Assembly: GCA_022826195.1 (NCBI GenBank)
Contig: JAJDVI010000056.1
Coordinates: forward strand, 1-64,000
From: Acidobacteriota bacterium
GTDB lineage: Bacteria; Acidobacteriota; Vicinamibacteria; Marinacidobacterales; Marinacidobacteraceae
Length of the DNA: 64,000 bases
Direction: 5' to 3'
In this document: positions 9,209-16,872 of the stretch, piece by piece
Numbering within the stretch: the stretch's first letter is position 1
Layout: each line of letters starts with the position of its first letter
Translations under genes and position numbers: made by a program
Notes under the pieces: model-generated
Database searches by the model: none
What the model was told of the DNA's origin: nothing
Seen by the model: only the letters and a program-made list of their open reading frames with translations

Positions 9209-9949
9209 TCAGGGGGCTCCCCACGCGCGCCACCGGATCTTCGGGGAGCCCCGCCGCCGCCACAGGCGCAGCAGGTTCCGGTGGCCGGAGATGACCGAGC
9301 GCGGCCGGAAGTACTGGCTCTCGCCAGCGCGGCGCTCGTGGTGGCTCACTTCCACCTCGGCGAACCGGACCCCCCGGTCTCCGAGCGCGGCGAGGAACTC
9401 CACCACGGCGGTGCCGTCGTCGAAGGTCATCGAGCGCTCGATCTGCAGGTCGCGCCGGAACAGGCGGAAGTCGCAGTCCCAGTCCCGGAGCGCCGGAAGC
9501 CCGAAGGTTCCCGCGATGACCCGATGGAAGCGCGGACCGAGAACCCGCCGGAGCGGTCCGTCGGCCCGCTGCCGGCGGAATCCGTTGACCAACTGGACGT
9601 CGGGGGTTGCGGCCTCCAGCAGGCGGACGAGCTCCCCGGGGTCGAACTGGCCGTCGCCGTCGGTGTAGACGACCAGGGGGGAGCGGGCGGCGGCGAAGAG
9701 ATCCCGGAGGGTCGCGCCGTAGCCCCGGTTCCGTTCGTGCCGGAGCGTCCTCAGCTCCGGAATCTCTCCGGCGAGGCGCTCGAGGACTTCCGCGGTCTCA
9801 TCGACGCTCCCGTCGTCCAGGATCAGGATCTCGAAATCCCGCCCTGTGCTCTCGAGCGCCTCGCGCGCCCGGTGAGCCACCCAGCCGATGGACCCGGCAT
9901 CGTTGAAGGCGGGGAAACAGGCGCTCACCCCGGAGTCGTGATCGTTCAT
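9209..9949 (-). CDS. Family 2 glycosyltransferase, dolichol-phosphate-mannose-synthase-like
   Basis: This 246-residue GT-A enzyme shows SACFPAFNDAGSI at the N-terminus, the nucleotide-sugar motif LILDDGSVDET, HERNRGYGATLRDLF, and the metal-binding YTDGDGQFDPGEL. These are typical of the DPM1/GtrB branch that transfers a sugar from a nucleotide donor to a polyprenyl phosphate. There are no membrane helices, so it should be cytoplasmic or peripheral. It is divergent from a SAM-dependent methyltransferase, with 50 bp between starts, which fits joint work on glycans or lipids. The acceptor cannot be deduced. Confidence 0.88.
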   Translation of the reverse strand: MNDHDSGVSACFPAFNDAGSIGWVAHRAREALESTGRDFEILILDDGSVDETAEVLERLAGEIPELRTLRHERNRGYGATLRDLFAAARSPLVVYTDGDGQFDPGELVRLLEAATPDVQLVNGFRRQRADGPLRRVLGPRFHRVIAGTFGLPALRDWDCDFRLFRRDLQIERSMTFDDGTAVVEFLAALGDRGVRFAEVEVSHHERRAGESQYFRPRSVISGHRNLLRLWRRRGSPKIRWRAWGAP

Positions 9950-9999
9950 TTCGCCTTGGGGAACTTCACCGGCTCAGCGAAGATAGAACACCAAGTCCC

Positions 10000-10728
10000 G
10001 TGGAACGACTCGCGCTGCACCGTTTCGCCTCGCCCTGGCTCCGGAACCAGCACGTGGCCCGCTACCGCTGGGCGGCGGGCTACGCCGCGGGGAAGCGGGT
10101 GCTCGACCTGGCGTCCGGCGCCGGCTACGGATCGGGGATCCTCAGGGCCGGGGACGCGCGCTGGGTCGTTTCGGCCGATCTCTCGGAGGAGGCGTTCCGG
10201 GAGGCGGAGCTGCCCGCTTCCGGCGCCGGCGCGCTCCGCGGGGCCCTCGCGGACGCTTCGCGGCTTCCCTTCCGGGACGCGAGCTTCGATCTCTACGCGT
10301 CCTTCGAAACGATCGAACACGTGGAGGACGACCGCGCCGTGGTCCGGGAGGCGCGGCGCGTCCTCGCTCCCGGAGGGATCTTCCTCTGCTCGACGCCGGA
10401 ACGGGAGGTGATCAGCCCGGGCCGGACGCTCACCGACCGGCCCGACAATCCCTTCCACGTCCGCGAGTACGCCCGCGCCGAGTTCGAGGCTCTGCTGCGG
10501 GCCGGATTCGACCGCTTCGCGTGGTACGGCCAGACCCCGGCCTCCGAGGGGCACAAGCAGCGGCTGGGGGCGCTCGCGTCGCTCTCTCCCGTCCTGGCGC
10601 GCAAGCTGCACCAGGTGCGCAACATCCTTCGCCTTCCCGGCGAGGGCGAGGCGCGGCATGCCCCCTACCCGCTCGCGGGGGTCAGCGGCTGGCCGGAAGT
10701 CCTGATCGCGGTCTGCGGACCCGTTTAG
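10000..10728 (+). CDS. Class I SAM-dependent methyltransferase
   Basis: This 242-residue protein has the SAM-binding motif I VLDLASGAGYGSGIL (about residues 34-48), an acidic post-I residue (VVSADLSEEA), motif II SFDLYASFETIEHVEDD and motif III RVLAPGGIFLCSTPE, all of the Methyltransf_11 type. It starts with GTG. It is convergent with the cyclophilin gene: the two stop codons overlap (10725-10728). Its substrate is unknown; the divergent GT2 gene makes a sugar or lipid-linked sugar plausible. Confidence 0.85.
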   Translation: MERLALHRFASPWLRNQHVARYRWAAGYAAGKRVLDLASGAGYGSGILRAGDARWVVSADLSEEAFREAELPASGAGALRGALADASRLPFRDASFDLYASFETIEHVEDDRAVVREARRVLAPGGIFLCSTPEREVISPGRTLTDRPDNPFHVREYARAEFEALLRAGFDRFAWYGQTPASEGHKQRLGALASLSPVLARKLHQVRNILRLPGEGEARHAPYPLAGVSGWPEVLIAVCGPV

Positions 10729-11426
10729 CGAGCCACGACGGTGGCCGACTCGATGACGATCGGCGTCTCCGGCACGTCGTTGAATCCGGCGCGGCTCACC
10801 ACCCGGGAAGCTTCGATCTCGTCCACGGTCTCCATCCCCGAGATCACCTTGCCGTACACGGCGTAGCCCCACCCCCTGGTGGTGGTTGCCGTGTGATCGA
10901 GCATGGCGTTGTCCTTGGTGTTGATGAAGAACTGCGAGGTCGCGCTGTGCGGGTCCATGGTCCGCGCCATCGAGAGCGTGCCCCTCAGGTTCATGAGACC
11001 GTTCCGGGCCTCGTTCTCGATGGGCGCGCGGGTCTCCTTCTCCATCATGTCGGCGGTGAAACCGCCGCCCTGGATCACGAACCCGCGCACCACCCGGTGG
11101 AAGATGGTGCCGTCGTAGAAGCCGTCCTCCACGTACTGGAGGAAGTTCGCGACGGTGCCCGGCGCTTCGTTCGGGTACAGCTCGATCGTCAGGTCGCCGG
11201 CGCTCGTGCGCATCAGCACCGCGGACGGACCGGGCGTGGGCAGATCGGACTCGGGATCGGTGGGAGGCATGGTGGTTTCCATCGGGGTCGTTTCGGCGGC
11301 GGGTTCAGACTCGGGCGAAACCGCATCGCCGCCCCCGCCGCAGGCGGGAAGAAAGAGGGCAAGCAACAGGGCCGCCCAGCGGTACGGGGGGACCGCCGGA
11401 GCGCGCGAGGTTGGGAAAGAAGTCAT
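10725..11426 (-). CDS. Cyclophilin-type peptidyl-prolyl cis-trans isomerase, lipoprotein
   Basis: This 233-residue protein has a lipoprotein signal (ALLLALFLPAC, lipid-bearing Cys at residue 29), a Pro/Glu/Thr-rich linker (about 30-67) and one cyclophilin domain. The core motifs are present: FYDGTIFHRVVRGFVIQGGG (active-site Arg in FHRV), the substrate-site run ATSQFFINT, and YAVYGKVISGMETVDEI. It catalyses prolyl isomerisation during folding of exported proteins and is likely membrane-anchored in the periplasm. The ada/ogt gene lies upstream on the same strand, 30 bp away. Confidence 0.92.
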   Translation of the reverse strand: MTSFPTSRAPAVPPYRWAALLLALFLPACGGGGDAVSPESEPAAETTPMETTMPPTDPESDLPTPGPSAVLMRTSAGDLTIELYPNEAPGTVANFLQYVEDGFYDGTIFHRVVRGFVIQGGGFTADMMEKETRAPIENEARNGLMNLRGTLSMARTMDPHSATSQFFINTKDNAMLDHTATTTRGWGYAVYGKVISGMETVDEIEASRVVSRAGFNDVPETPIVIESATVVAR

Positions 11427-11456
11427 GTCAGTCCGGGGAGAGAAGAGCGAACCCGC

Positions 11457-11987
11457 TCAGGATGCCAGGGCGAGCCGGGCCGGGGATTCGAGGGAGAGCA
11501 GCCAGTGCTTGGCGTCGAGGCCGCCGCCGTATCCGGTCAGCTTGTTCGACGCGCCCACGATCCGGTGGCAGGGGATGATCAGGGGTAGCGGGTTGGCGCC
11601 GTTCGCCGCGCCGACCGCCCGGCAGGCCGCGGGGTTCCCGGCCGCGCGGGCGATCTCCTGGTAGCTGGCGCGGGCGCCGTACGGCACGCTCGCCACCGCG
11701 TCGAGGACGGCGCGCTGGAAGGGGGTGCCGGTCCGGTGCAGCGGCACCGTGAACTCACGGCGGCCGCCGCCGAGGTATTCGCGAATCTCGCGTGCGTAGG
11801 GGTCGTGCTCCCCGCCGGTCGCCGGAACCGCGGACGCGACGTTCCGCCGGCGCCAGGCCGCGGAGGCGCGGGAACGGCGCTCGCCGCAGAACAGGATGGC
11901 CGCGAGACCCTGGTCGGTACTCAGCAGTTCCAGGCGGCCGATCGCCGGAATTCCGGTCTCCAGGAAGGAGGTGCGGCACGTCAGCAT
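11457..11987 (-). CDS. ogt: Methylated-DNA--[protein]-cysteine S-methyltransferase
   Basis: This DNA-repair protein transfers the alkyl group from O6-alkylguanine to its own cysteine. At 176 residues it has the usual length. The active site reads IIPCHRIV with the acceptor Cys at residue 140, preceded by the helix-turn-helix region TPFQRAVLDAVASVPYGARASYQEIARAAG and the arginine-finger region ACRAVGAANGANP (cited as separate motifs). The N-terminal domain is diverged, as is usual in the family. It lies upstream of the cyclophilin gene and divergent from the HAD gene. Confidence 0.93.
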   Translation of the reverse strand: MLTCRTSFLETGIPAIGRLELLSTDQGLAAILFCGERRSRASAAWRRRNVASAVPATGGEHDPYAREIREYLGGGRREFTVPLHRTGTPFQRAVLDAVASVPYGARASYQEIARAAGNPAACRAVGAANGANPLPLIIPCHRIVGASNKLTGYGGGLDAKHWLLSLESPARLALAS

Positions 11988-12064
11988 CGGCGCGGATTCT
12001 ACCCGTCGCGAAAGGACGCGGGGCCGCTCCTTCGTGGGGTAGGCTCGCCCCGCTCCCGCGTCCC

Positions 12065-12721
12065 GTGCCCACCGTCTCCGCTGTCCTCTTCGACTGGGAC
12101 GGCACCCTGGTGGACAGCTTCGCGACCACCCGCTACGCCTCGCTTTCGGTGTTCGAACATTTCGGGATCCGGATGGACGAAGCGCGCTACCAGGCCACCT
12201 ACCGGCCCGACTGGCACGAGACCTACCGGCAGCTCGGAATCCCCGAGGACCGTTGGGACGAAGCCGGCGCCATCTGGAGCCGGAAGTACCTCGAGCGGCG
12301 CCGCGCGGTAACGCTGCTTCCGGGGGCCCTCGGCGCGCTTCGGGCCCTGGCGGACCGGGAACTCCGGCTCGGAGTGGTCACGAGCGCCGACCGGCAGCGG
12401 TTTCACGAGGACCTCGACCGGCTGGGACTCGCGGATCGCTTCGGCGCTCTGGTGGCTTTCGAGGACGCCCGGAACAAGAAGCCCCACCCCGAGGGACTTC
12501 TCCTCGCCCTCTCGCGGCTCGGCGTGGAGCCGCGGAACGCGCTCTATGTGGGGGACCGGCCGGAAGACGTCGCCATGGGCAAGAGCGCCGGCACGCGGAC
12601 CGCGGCCATCGTGAGCAGCTTCAGTCACGAGGCGATGCTTCGGTCGGCGACCCCGGACGTGTTGCTGCCAGCCATCGGGGACCTCCCCGGCTTCCTGCTG
12701 GAAGCGGGCGCCGCACCATGA
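12065..12721 (+). CDS. HAD-superfamily hydrolase, phosphoglycolate-phosphatase-like
   Basis: This 218-residue haloacid-dehalogenase phosphatase has motif I LFDWDGTLVDS with the nucleophilic Asp at residue 9. A helical cap domain, Motif II in GVVTSAD, the motif III Lys region (EDARNKKPHPEG) and motif IV YVGDRPEDV follow. The GTG at 12065 is the best start because motif I follows at once. The stop overlaps the ATG of the aminotransferase (ATGA). The substrate is probably a small phosphorylated metabolite but is not determinable from sequence. Confidence 0.88.
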   Translation: MPTVSAVLFDWDGTLVDSFATTRYASLSVFEHFGIRMDEARYQATYRPDWHETYRQLGIPEDRWDEAGAIWSRKYLERRRAVTLLPGALGALRALADRELRLGVVTSADRQRFHEDLDRLGLADRFGALVAFEDARNKKPHPEGLLLALSRLGVEPRNALYVGDRPEDVAMGKSAGTRTAAIVSSFSHEAMLRSATPDVLLPAIGDLPGFLLEAGAAP

Positions 12722-14031
12722 CCGCGTCCCCCGAAGAAGCCCCGACCTTCCGGTATCCGGACAGTTCCGTCTTCTACCGGGACCTCGAGCGCACCTACCA
12801 GATCGCGAAACGCGCGGCCGGCGCCTGGATCGAGGCGGACGACGGCCGCCGCTGGCTGGATGCCTGCGGCGGCGCGCTCACGATCAGCGTGGGACACGGA
12901 CGGCCGGAGGTCGTCCGGGCCGCCGCGGGCCAGCTCGAGAACGTGGCCTACGTGCACGGCGCCCAGTTCACCACCGCCGCCATGGAGGAGGCCGCCACGC
13001 TGCTCGTCGGTTCCCTGTCGCCGGCCTACCGGGACGCCAAGGTCTACCTGACCCCGGGCGGCGCGGAGGCGGTCGAGACCGCGATCAAGCTGGCGCGCGC
13101 CCACGCGCTGGCCACCGGCCATCCCGAGCGCCACCGGATCGTTTCGCAGTGGCCCGGCTACCACGGCAACACCCTCGGGGCGCTGGCAGTTTCGGGACGG
13201 GATTCGCTCCGGGCTCCCTACCTCCCGTTGCTCGCGGAGATGCCGCTCGTCGCGGCGCCGTGGTGCCCGCGCTGCCCGCTCGGCCTCCGCTATCCCGAAT
13301 GTGAGGTCGCCTGCGCCTCCGAGGTGGACCGGGCGGTCGAGCGCGCGGACGGAACCGCTGCGGCGGTCCTGGTGGAACCGGTGCTCGGCGCTTCCGCAGG
13401 CGGATTCGCGCCGCCCGACGACTACCTGCGATCGGTACGCCGCGCGACCGCCGAAGCGGGCGTCCTCCTCATTGCGGACGAGGTTCTCACTGGGTGCGGC
13501 CGGACCGGGCGCTTCCTCGCGTCCGAATATGCCGGCGTGGACGCGGACATCGTGGTCCTCGGCAAGGGTCTGACCTCCGGCTTCCTCCCCGGCGGGGCGG
13601 TGGTCGTGAGACCCGAGGTGGTCGATGCGGTGGCGCCCGATTTCCGGCACGGGTTCACGTTCTCGCACCATCCCGTGGTCGCCGCGGTCGTCCGGGAGGT
13701 CCTGCGGGTGATCCGCGACGAGCGTCTGGTGGCGCGCGCAGCGTCCCTGGAGGCCGAGTTCCGCACCGCTCTCGAACCCCTCGGAGGCAACCCGGCCGTG
13801 GAGGGATGGTGGGTCCGCGGCCTGCTCGCGGGGATCGCGCTCCATCCGGAAGGCGCCGGAGGGCGGTCCGCCCGGCAGTTCGCCGCCTCCGCCTGGGAGC
13901 GCGGCTTGCTGGTGTACCCGGTCGGCGGACCCGAGGGACAGGGGGACCTGGTGGTGCTCGCGCCTCCACTCACAATCCATCGTGACGACCTCGCCGAAAT
14001 CGGCCGCCGCCTGCTCTCGGCCTTCGCCTGA
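12718..14031 (+). CDS. Class III PLP-dependent aminotransferase
   Basis: This 437-residue fold-type I aminotransferase has LDACGGALTISVGHG near the N-terminus, the glycine-rich TPGGAEAVETAIKLAR, GYHGNTLGALAVSG, the PLP-ring Asp in LIADEVLTGCGRTG and the Schiff-base Lys in VLGKGLTSG (K283). A Cys-rich stretch (APWCPRCPLGLRYPECEVAC) in the middle is unusual and could bind metal. Class III enzymes act on omega-amino groups such as gamma-aminobutyrate, ornithine or beta-alanine. It is translationally coupled to the HAD gene and followed 12 bp later by an SDR gene. Confidence 0.87.
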   Translation: MTASPEEAPTFRYPDSSVFYRDLERTYQIAKRAAGAWIEADDGRRWLDACGGALTISVGHGRPEVVRAAAGQLENVAYVHGAQFTTAAMEEAATLLVGSLSPAYRDAKVYLTPGGAEAVETAIKLARAHALATGHPERHRIVSQWPGYHGNTLGALAVSGRDSLRAPYLPLLAEMPLVAAPWCPRCPLGLRYPECEVACASEVDRAVERADGTAAAVLVEPVLGASAGGFAPPDDYLRSVRRATAEAGVLLIADEVLTGCGRTGRFLASEYAGVDADIVVLGKGLTSGFLPGGAVVVRPEVVDAVAPDFRHGFTFSHHPVVAAVVREVLRVIRDERLVARAASLEAEFRTALEPLGGNPAVEGWWVRGLLAGIALHPEGAGGRSARQFAASAWERGLLVYPVGGPEGQGDLVVLAPPLTIHRDDLAEIGRRLLSAFA

Positions 14032-14043
14032 TTCCTTCGCCGC

Positions 14044-15051
14044 ATGCCCGACAGACCCCTCCGCGACCAGGTAGCCGTCGTGGCCGGAGCCACCCGCGGC
14101 GCCGGCCGGGGGATCGCGCGCATGCTGGGGGCTGCGGGCGCCACCGTGTACTGCACCGGCCGCAGCGTCCGGGGGCAGCCAGCAACGCCGGGTCGAACGG
14201 AAACGCTCGAGGAGACCGCGGAACGGGTCACCGCCGAGGGCGGCCGGGGGATCGCGGTCCGGACGGACCACACCGTCGAGGAAGCGGTGGAAGCGCTCTT
14301 CGCGCGCGTCCGCTCGGATTCCGGCCGGCTCGACGTCCTGGTGAACGACATCTGGGGCGGCGACGCGCTCACCGAGTGGGGATCACCCTTCTGGAAGCTC
14401 TCCATTGCGAAGGGGCAGACGCTCTTCGAACGCGCCGTCCACACCCACGTCATCACCAGCCGCCACGGGGCGCCGCTGATGGTGGAACAGGGCTCCGGGC
14501 TGATCGTGGAAGTCACCGACGGCGACACCCTCGGGTATCGGGGCAACCTCTTCTACGACCTCGCGAAGAACGCGGTCATCCGGCTCGCGCTCGGCATGGC
14601 TGCCGACCTCCACGCCCACCGCGTCACGGCGCTTGCGATCACGCCCGGTTTCCTGCGTTCCGAGGCCGTGCTCGACCACTTCGGAGTGAGGGAGGAGAAC
14701 TGGCGGGACGCCATCGGGAAGGATCCCTATTTCGCCGAATCCGAAACGCCGTGTTTTGTCGGGCGCGCGGTGGCGGCCCTCGCGGCCGATCCGGACGTCG
14801 GTGAGAAGAGCGGCGGGCTCTTCTCGAGCTGGGGCCTGGCCAGGGAATACGGCTTCACGGACGTCGACGGCCGCCAGCCGCACTGGGGCAGCTTCTTCCG
14901 GAGTCAGGTACGCCGCATCCTCGAACAGGAAACGCCGCCGGACGAAATGGACCGCTTCGTGGTCCAGACCCGGCTCTGGCAGGCGGAGCGCGATCGGGAC
15001 GCAATCGCCGAAACGAAGCGATTGCAGGCGTGGCTCGAGCGCCACCGCTAG
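14044..15051 (+). CDS. Short-chain dehydrogenase/reductase, DHRS1-like
   Basis: This 335-residue oxidoreductase has the Rossmann motif VVAGATRGAGRGIARMLG (a TGxxxGxG variant) and CTGRSVRG. The catalytic Tyr-Lys pair sits in FYDLAKNAVIRLALGM (YxxxK). LVNDIWGG replaces the usual NNAG motif, as in DHRS1-type proteins. It is longer than classical SDRs (250 residues) because of a C-terminal extension. It sits between the aminotransferase and the CoA-transferase genes on the same strand, suggesting a short catabolic pathway, but the substrate is unknown. Confidence 0.85.
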   Translation: MPDRPLRDQVAVVAGATRGAGRGIARMLGAAGATVYCTGRSVRGQPATPGRTETLEETAERVTAEGGRGIAVRTDHTVEEAVEALFARVRSDSGRLDVLVNDIWGGDALTEWGSPFWKLSIAKGQTLFERAVHTHVITSRHGAPLMVEQGSGLIVEVTDGDTLGYRGNLFYDLAKNAVIRLALGMAADLHAHRVTALAITPGFLRSEAVLDHFGVREENWRDAIGKDPYFAESETPCFVGRAVAALAADPDVGEKSGGLFSSWGLAREYGFTDVDGRQPHWGSFFRSQVRRILEQETPPDEMDRFVVQTRLWQAERDRDAIAETKRLQAWLERHR

Positions 15052-15135
15052 CGCAGGGCTCTCAAGGACCTCCGGCACACGGATAATCCGTCCGCGGAGG
15101 CGCCCCCAACCCTGTCCGAGTCCAAGGTCCTGACC

Positions 15136-16032
15136 ATGCGCGACGCGGTGAGCCGCTTCGTGCGGGACGGGGACACCGTGGTGCTGGAGGGGTTCACGCA
15201 CCTGATCCCCTTCGCCGCCGGCCAGGAGATCATCCGCCAGCGGCGGCGGGACCTCGCGCTCGTCCGCCTGACGCCGGACCTGCTCATGGACCAGATGGTG
15301 GCCGCCGGCACCGCGCGCAAACTCGTCTTCGGCTGGCTCGGCAACCCGGGCGTGGGCTCGCTGCACGCCGTGCGGCGGGCGGTCGAACGGGGCTATCCCG
15401 GACCTCTCGAAATCGAGGAGTACTCCCACTTCGGGCTGCTCTGCCGCTACAAGGCGGCCGCTTCCGGCCTTCCCTTCTTCCCGCTGCGCGGTTACCGGGG
15501 CACCGACCTGCCCCGGGTGAATCCGCACCTGAAGCAGGTCACCTGTCCCTTCACCGGGGAGACGCTCGACGCGGTTTCGGCGCTGCATCCCGACGTCGCC
15601 ATCGTGAACGCCCAGCGCGCCGACGCGCACGGCAACACCCAGATCTGGGGCCTGGTGGGCGCCCAGCGGGAAGCCGCCTTCGCGGCCCGCCGGGTGATCG
15701 TCGTGGTCGAGGAGGTCGTCCCGGAGGACGTGGTGCGCGCCGATCCCAACCGCACCCAGATCCCCTCGGTCGTGGTGGACGCGGTCGTGGAGGAGCCCTG
15801 GAGCGCCCATCCCAGCTTCGTGCAGGGCTACTACGACCGGGACAACGCGGCCTACCTGGCGTGGGACCGCATCACCCGCGACCCGGCGGAGCTCGAACGC
15901 TACCTGGACGAATGGGTGCACGGCCTCCCGGACCGGACCGCCTATCTCGCCCGCCTGGGCGAAGCGACGCGGGACCGCCTCCGCCCGGGCCCGCGTCTCG
16001 CGGGCCCGGTGGACTACGGGGACTACCGGTGA
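15136..16032 (+). CDS. CoA-transferase subunit A (family I, 3-oxoadipate/glutaconate CoA-transferase-like)
   Basis: This 298-residue alpha subunit has the family features VLEGFTHLIPFAAGQEIIR, GNPGVGSLHAVRRAVE, LEIEEYSHFGLLCRYKAAA, VTCPFTGETLDAV and ADAHGNTQIWGL. They resemble the CatI/GctA group. Codons just upstream of the ATG (SESKVLT) also look like family N-terminus, so translation may begin at a non-ATG codon up to 24 bases earlier (CTG at 15112 or 15130). The stop overlaps the GTG of subunit B. Together the subunits would move CoA from succinyl- or acetyl-CoA to a dicarboxylic acid. Confidence 0.85.
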   Translation: MRDAVSRFVRDGDTVVLEGFTHLIPFAAGQEIIRQRRRDLALVRLTPDLLMDQMVAAGTARKLVFGWLGNPGVGSLHAVRRAVERGYPGPLEIEEYSHFGLLCRYKAAASGLPFFPLRGYRGTDLPRVNPHLKQVTCPFTGETLDAVSALHPDVAIVNAQRADAHGNTQIWGLVGAQREAAFAARRVIVVVEEVVPEDVVRADPNRTQIPSVVVDAVVEEPWSAHPSFVQGYYDRDNAAYLAWDRITRDPAELERYLDEWVHGLPDRTAYLARLGEATRDRLRPGPRLAGPVDYGDYR

Positions 16033-16811
16033 CGGGCGGCCCCGGCGCCCCCACCCGGGCGGAAATCATGGTCTTCGCCGCGTCCCGCGAGGTGCGCGAC
16101 GGGGACTGCGTGTTCGTCGGCGTCGGACTTCCCAACCTCGCGGTCCAGCTCGCGCTCCGGCTCCACGCGCCGCGTTGCCACCTCATCTACGAGTCCGGCG
16201 TCTTCGGCGCCCGGCCGGTCCGGCTGCCCATCTCGATCGGGGATCCCTGCCTGGTCAGCGGCGCGGCCCAGGTGCTCCCGATGGCGGAGACCTTCCTCTA
16301 CTTCCTCCAGGGCGGACGCACCGACCTGGGCTTTCTGGGCGCCGCCCAGATCGACCGCTACGGAAACCTCAACACCACGGTGGTGGGCCGCGGCTACGAC
16401 CACCCCAAGGTGCGGCTTCCCGGCGCCGGGGGGGCACCCGACATCGCCCTGAACGCGCGCCGGACCGTGGTCATCGCGCGGCAGGACCGAAGGAAGTTCG
16501 TGGAGCGGCTGGACTTCCGCACCACCGTGGGGTGGGCCGAAGGCGGGACCAGCCGGGAGGCGATGGGCGCCCCCGGCGGCGGGCCGACCCGGGTGATCAC
16601 CGACCTCGGGGTCTACGGCTTCGACGCCGAGACCCGGGAGATGACGCTCGCATCGGTCCATCCCGGCGCGACGCTGGAGCAGGTGCGGGAGGCGACCGGC
16701 TGGGACCTCAAGGTGTCCTCCTCGCTCGGCGCCACCGAGGCGCCGGACCAGGCGATGCTCCGCCTGCTCCGGGAGGAGCTCGACCCCGACCGGATCTACC
16801 TGAAGGGCTGA
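16029..16811 (+). CDS. CoA-transferase subunit B (family I)
   Basis: This 260-residue beta subunit has VFVGVGLPNLAVQLALRLHAP and the motif YESGVFG with Glu55, the position of the catalytic glutamate that forms the CoA thioester. SGAAQVLPMAETF, GFLGAAQIDRYGNLNTTVVG and RKFVERLDFRTTVGW also match the CatJ/GctB group. Presence of the ESG motif argues for a true transferase rather than the related ring-opening hydrolases. The GTG start overlaps the subunit A stop (GTGA). Confidence 0.88.
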   Translation: MTGGPGAPTRAEIMVFAASREVRDGDCVFVGVGLPNLAVQLALRLHAPRCHLIYESGVFGARPVRLPISIGDPCLVSGAAQVLPMAETFLYFLQGGRTDLGFLGAAQIDRYGNLNTTVVGRGYDHPKVRLPGAGGAPDIALNARRTVVIARQDRRKFVERLDFRTTVGWAEGGTSREAMGAPGGGPTRVITDLGVYGFDAETREMTLASVHPGATLEQVREATGWDLKVSSSLGATEAPDQAMLRLLREELDPDRIYLKG

Positions 16812-16872
16812 CGCGCCCCGGTGGGCGATGCGGCCGCTGGATCCGCCAGGACCCGGCCCCGCGCCCCGCCGC

